Assembly: GCA_937858165.1 (NCBI GenBank)
Contig: CALLZA010000292.1
Location: 1 to 7,673, forward strand
Length of the DNA: 7,673 nucleotides
From: an uncultured Ardenticatenia bacterium
GTDB lineage: Bacteria > Chloroflexota > Anaerolineae > Promineifilales > Promineifilaceae
Direction of reading: 5' to 3'
Shown: one piece after another, positions 5,879-7,673 of the stretch
Position numbering within the stretch: position 1 is the first letter of the stretch
How the letters are laid out: each line of letters opens with the position of its first letter
Translations under genes and position numbers: made by a program
Notes under the pieces: generated by a model
What the model was told of the DNA's origin: nothing
Database searches by the model: none
What the model saw: the letters and a program-made list of their open reading frames with translations, nothing else

Positions 5879-7428
5879 ATGACCGACGTTACCTGCCCGA
5901 ACTGCCAGACGCCGAATCGAGCCGGAGCGAAGTACTGCGCTTCGTGCGGCCTGAACCTGGTCGAGTCGGCCGTGACACAGCCCACTGCGCCGCCCGCGCC
6001 GACGACCCTGGTACTGGATGAAGTCACCTTGCGCCGTCACGCCGCCGGCCACCAGACGCTGCAACTGCCTGAGACGCGCCTGCCCGACATCTCGCCGCGG
6101 CCGCTGCCGCCGTCGGGCAACGGCACGCCGACAACACCCCTGACCCTGCCCGTCGCGCCGGAACCGCTGCCGGAGGGCGCGCTGCTGGCCGACCGCTACA
6201 TCATTGGCCGGCAGTTGGAAGGCCCACCCGGCGTCTTCATCTATCAGGCCGAAGACATCGGCGACGCACCCTATGGCGTCGCCTGCCTGATCAAGGACAG
6301 CGCCGACGAGGTCGCGCTGGCCGGTGAGTTGACCGCGTGGCGACGCCTGTCGCCGGGCGACGGCCTCCGTCCGCCCTACGACGCCTTCCGCCTGACGCTG
6401 GGCGGCGGAGGCGGGGCGCGGGCCTTCGTCGTCGGCGCGCTGGGCCGGCCGGTCGAGGCGCTGGAGTGGCCGGTGGAGTCGGCGGCGGCGCTCAACGGGG
6501 CCGCGCCGCTGGCCCGTGGCCTGGCCGCCGTCCATGCCGCTGGGCTGGCCTTCGGCGCGCTGGACGGGCGCGTCCAGAGCGACGGCGTGCCCTTCCTGGC
6601 CGATTTTGCCGGGTTGGGGCCGGGTTCGACCGCGGCTTACGAGGCCGACGTGCGCGCCCTGGCCGGACTGGCCTACCGCATGTTGACCGGACTGCCCGAA
6701 GCGACGCCCAGTGTGACCACGCCGCCGGCCGACCGGCTGGCCGGGCTGATGAGTGGGCGGGCGACGATGAACGCCGCCGACCTGGCCACACTGTTGTCGT
6801 CCCACGCCAACAGCTTGCGCCGTCCGGAGAGTATCGATTTGCGTGTCGGCCGCCGCACCGATGTTGGTCAGTTGCGCGAACTCAACGAGGACAGTTTGCT
6901 GACGCTCGATCTGGTGTGGAGCAACAAGTCGGTTAGTAGCCCTCTGGGTCTGTTTGTCGTTGCCGACGGCATGGGCGGCCATGAGGGGGGCGAGGTCGCC
7001 AGCGGACTGTTGGTGCGCGCCGTGGCCCAACACGCCGCCAGCGAACTGCTACCGCGCACCACGGCCGCCGCCGGCGAGCCGCTGGACTTTGGCGCGTGGC
7101 TCAGCGCGGCCATTCAGGCCGGCAACGTCGAAGTCTTTGAGCGTTCGGAGAAGGCCGGCACCGACATGGGCACGACCGTCGTCGCCGCGCTGGTGGCCGG
7201 TCAGGAGGCCTACATCGCCCACGTTGGCGACAGCCGCGCCTATCGCATCAACGACGCCGGCATCGAGCAGATCACAATCGATCACTCGCTGGTCGAGAGC
7301 CTCGTCGCTTCCAACCAGATTACCCGCGAAGAGGCGCGCCACCACCCGCAATCAAACGTCATCTATCGCACCATCGGCGACAAGCGCCAGGTGACGGTTG
7401 ACCTCGACCAGGTGACGCTGGACCCGGG
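5879..7428 (+). CDS. Zinc ribbon-pseudokinase-PP2C phosphatase, C-terminus lost at contig end
   Basis: A PP2C-family metal-dependent Ser/Thr phosphatase with two N-terminal modules; 516 complete residues are seen. Zinc ribbon: C6, C9, C20, C23. A Pro/Thr linker (about 28-97) follows. A kinase-like region spans about 102-310: the glycine loop is degenerate (LEGPPGVFIY), VAVK reads VACLIK, the HRD position reads FGA (225-227), DFG reads DFAG (242-245), and the subdomain IX Asp (D257) remains. It should bind or regulate rather than phosphorylate. The PP2C domain from about 320 has RELNEDS (333-339), VVADGMGGHEGG (360-371), GTDMGTT (427-433), AHVGDSRAY (447-455) and TIDHSLV (466-472), keeping the metal-binding Asp residues seen in active enzymes. 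The frame runs into adapter at 7429, so everything after G517 is false and the last PP2C motif (SDGL region) is missing. It starts 12 nt after the FHA gene with a weak ribosome site, suggesting one transcript and perhaps coupled translation. Confidence 0.94.
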
Positions 7429-7494
7429 CTGTCTCTTATACACATCTCCGAGCCCACGAGACCGTACTAGATCTCGTATGCCGTCTTCTGCTTG
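7429..7494 (+). other. Illumina Nextera P7 adapter with i7 index (artefact)
   Basis: The reverse complement of the left adapter. 7429-7462 begin with the Tn5 mosaic end CTGTCTCTTATACACATCT, 7463-7470 are the same index (CGTACTAG), and 7471-7494 are the P7 sequence ending GTCTTCTGCTTG. This is read-through at the end of a library fragment. It supplies the false C-terminal residues ending RSRMPSSA on the phosphatase frame. Confidence 0.98.
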
Positions 7495-7673
7495 AAAAAA
7501 AAAAATAATTAAAAAAAAAAAAAATCACAAAAACACAAAACATACTTATCCTTTCCAAAACAATAATCTACATAGACAAAACACTTACATTCTTAGCCAC
7601 ATCACACTACATATACAGCCCTAGTCACCTGCGCTCCTAACTATACTACTCGAGCACCACTTAACGCGAGACA
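7495..7673. other. Non-genomic tail outside the right adapter
   Basis: Begins with poly-A and A-rich sequence against the adapter, then a very G-poor stretch, as expected when a sequencer reads past the template. No coding or structural signal is visible. It shows no obvious similarity to the left tail, in keeping with noise. Confidence 0.85.

Noticed and set aside
5438..7033. Long minus-strand open frame of 531 codons opposite the FHA and PP2C genes
   Set aside because: It crosses two well-supported plus-strand genes and its translation is low-complexity Gln/Arg/Gly with no recognisable motif.
7495..7673. AT-rich end as a phage, plasmid or other mobile segment
   Set aside because: It lies outside the P7 adapter and begins with poly-A, so it is not part of the cloned genomic fragment.

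Overview
The window is an untrimmed assembly contig. Illumina Nextera P7 adapters with the same i7 index sit at both ends (128-193 and 7429-7494). Outside each adapter is a homopolymer run and then low-information sequence (1-127 and 7495-7673), which looks like read noise past the end of a library fragment. Only 194-7428, about 7.2 kb, is genomic. It is GC-rich, tightly packed and bacterial. N-terminal zinc ribbons on signalling proteins, FHA domains fused to an ABC exporter, long Pro/Thr/Ser linkers and palindromic intergenic repeats suggest an uncultivated Chloroflexota bacterium (Anaerolineae-like). This is an inference from gene style, not a proven assignment.

The genes form two divergent groups around a 187-bp intergenic region (4810-4996), which has a good candidate promoter facing each way. 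The minus-strand group, in order of transcription, is: a 93-aa protein of unknown function (GTG start, 4809-4528); a cytoplasmic sulfite-oxidase-like molybdopterin oxidoreductase (4426-3782); a zinc ribbon-FHA-FHA-ABC ATPase-permease fusion (3690-994); and a Ser/Thr protein kinase cut by the contig end (927-194). The plus-strand group is a signal peptide-Pro/Thr stalk-TM-FHA membrane protein (4997-5866), then 12 nt later a zinc ribbon-pseudokinase-PP2C phosphatase cut by the other contig end (5879-7428).

Together these genes supply the parts of a phosphothreonine signalling circuit: a writer (kinase), three FHA reader domains in two proteins, an eraser (PP2C) fused to a kinase-like domain lacking catalytic residues, and a likely output (an ABCG-type exporter carrying two FHA domains). 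The exporter-kinase pair resembles Rv1747-PknF of Mycobacterium tuberculosis in architecture. The PP2C-pseudokinase and stalked FHA protein alongside it make the locus worth following up.

Both minus-strand intergenic gaps on either side of the oxidoreductase hold a near-perfect palindrome of about 64-67 bp (3713-3776 and 4454-4520). Each begins 5-7 nt after a stop codon. One of them encodes a false N-terminal extension on the exporter gene if the most upstream start codon is used.
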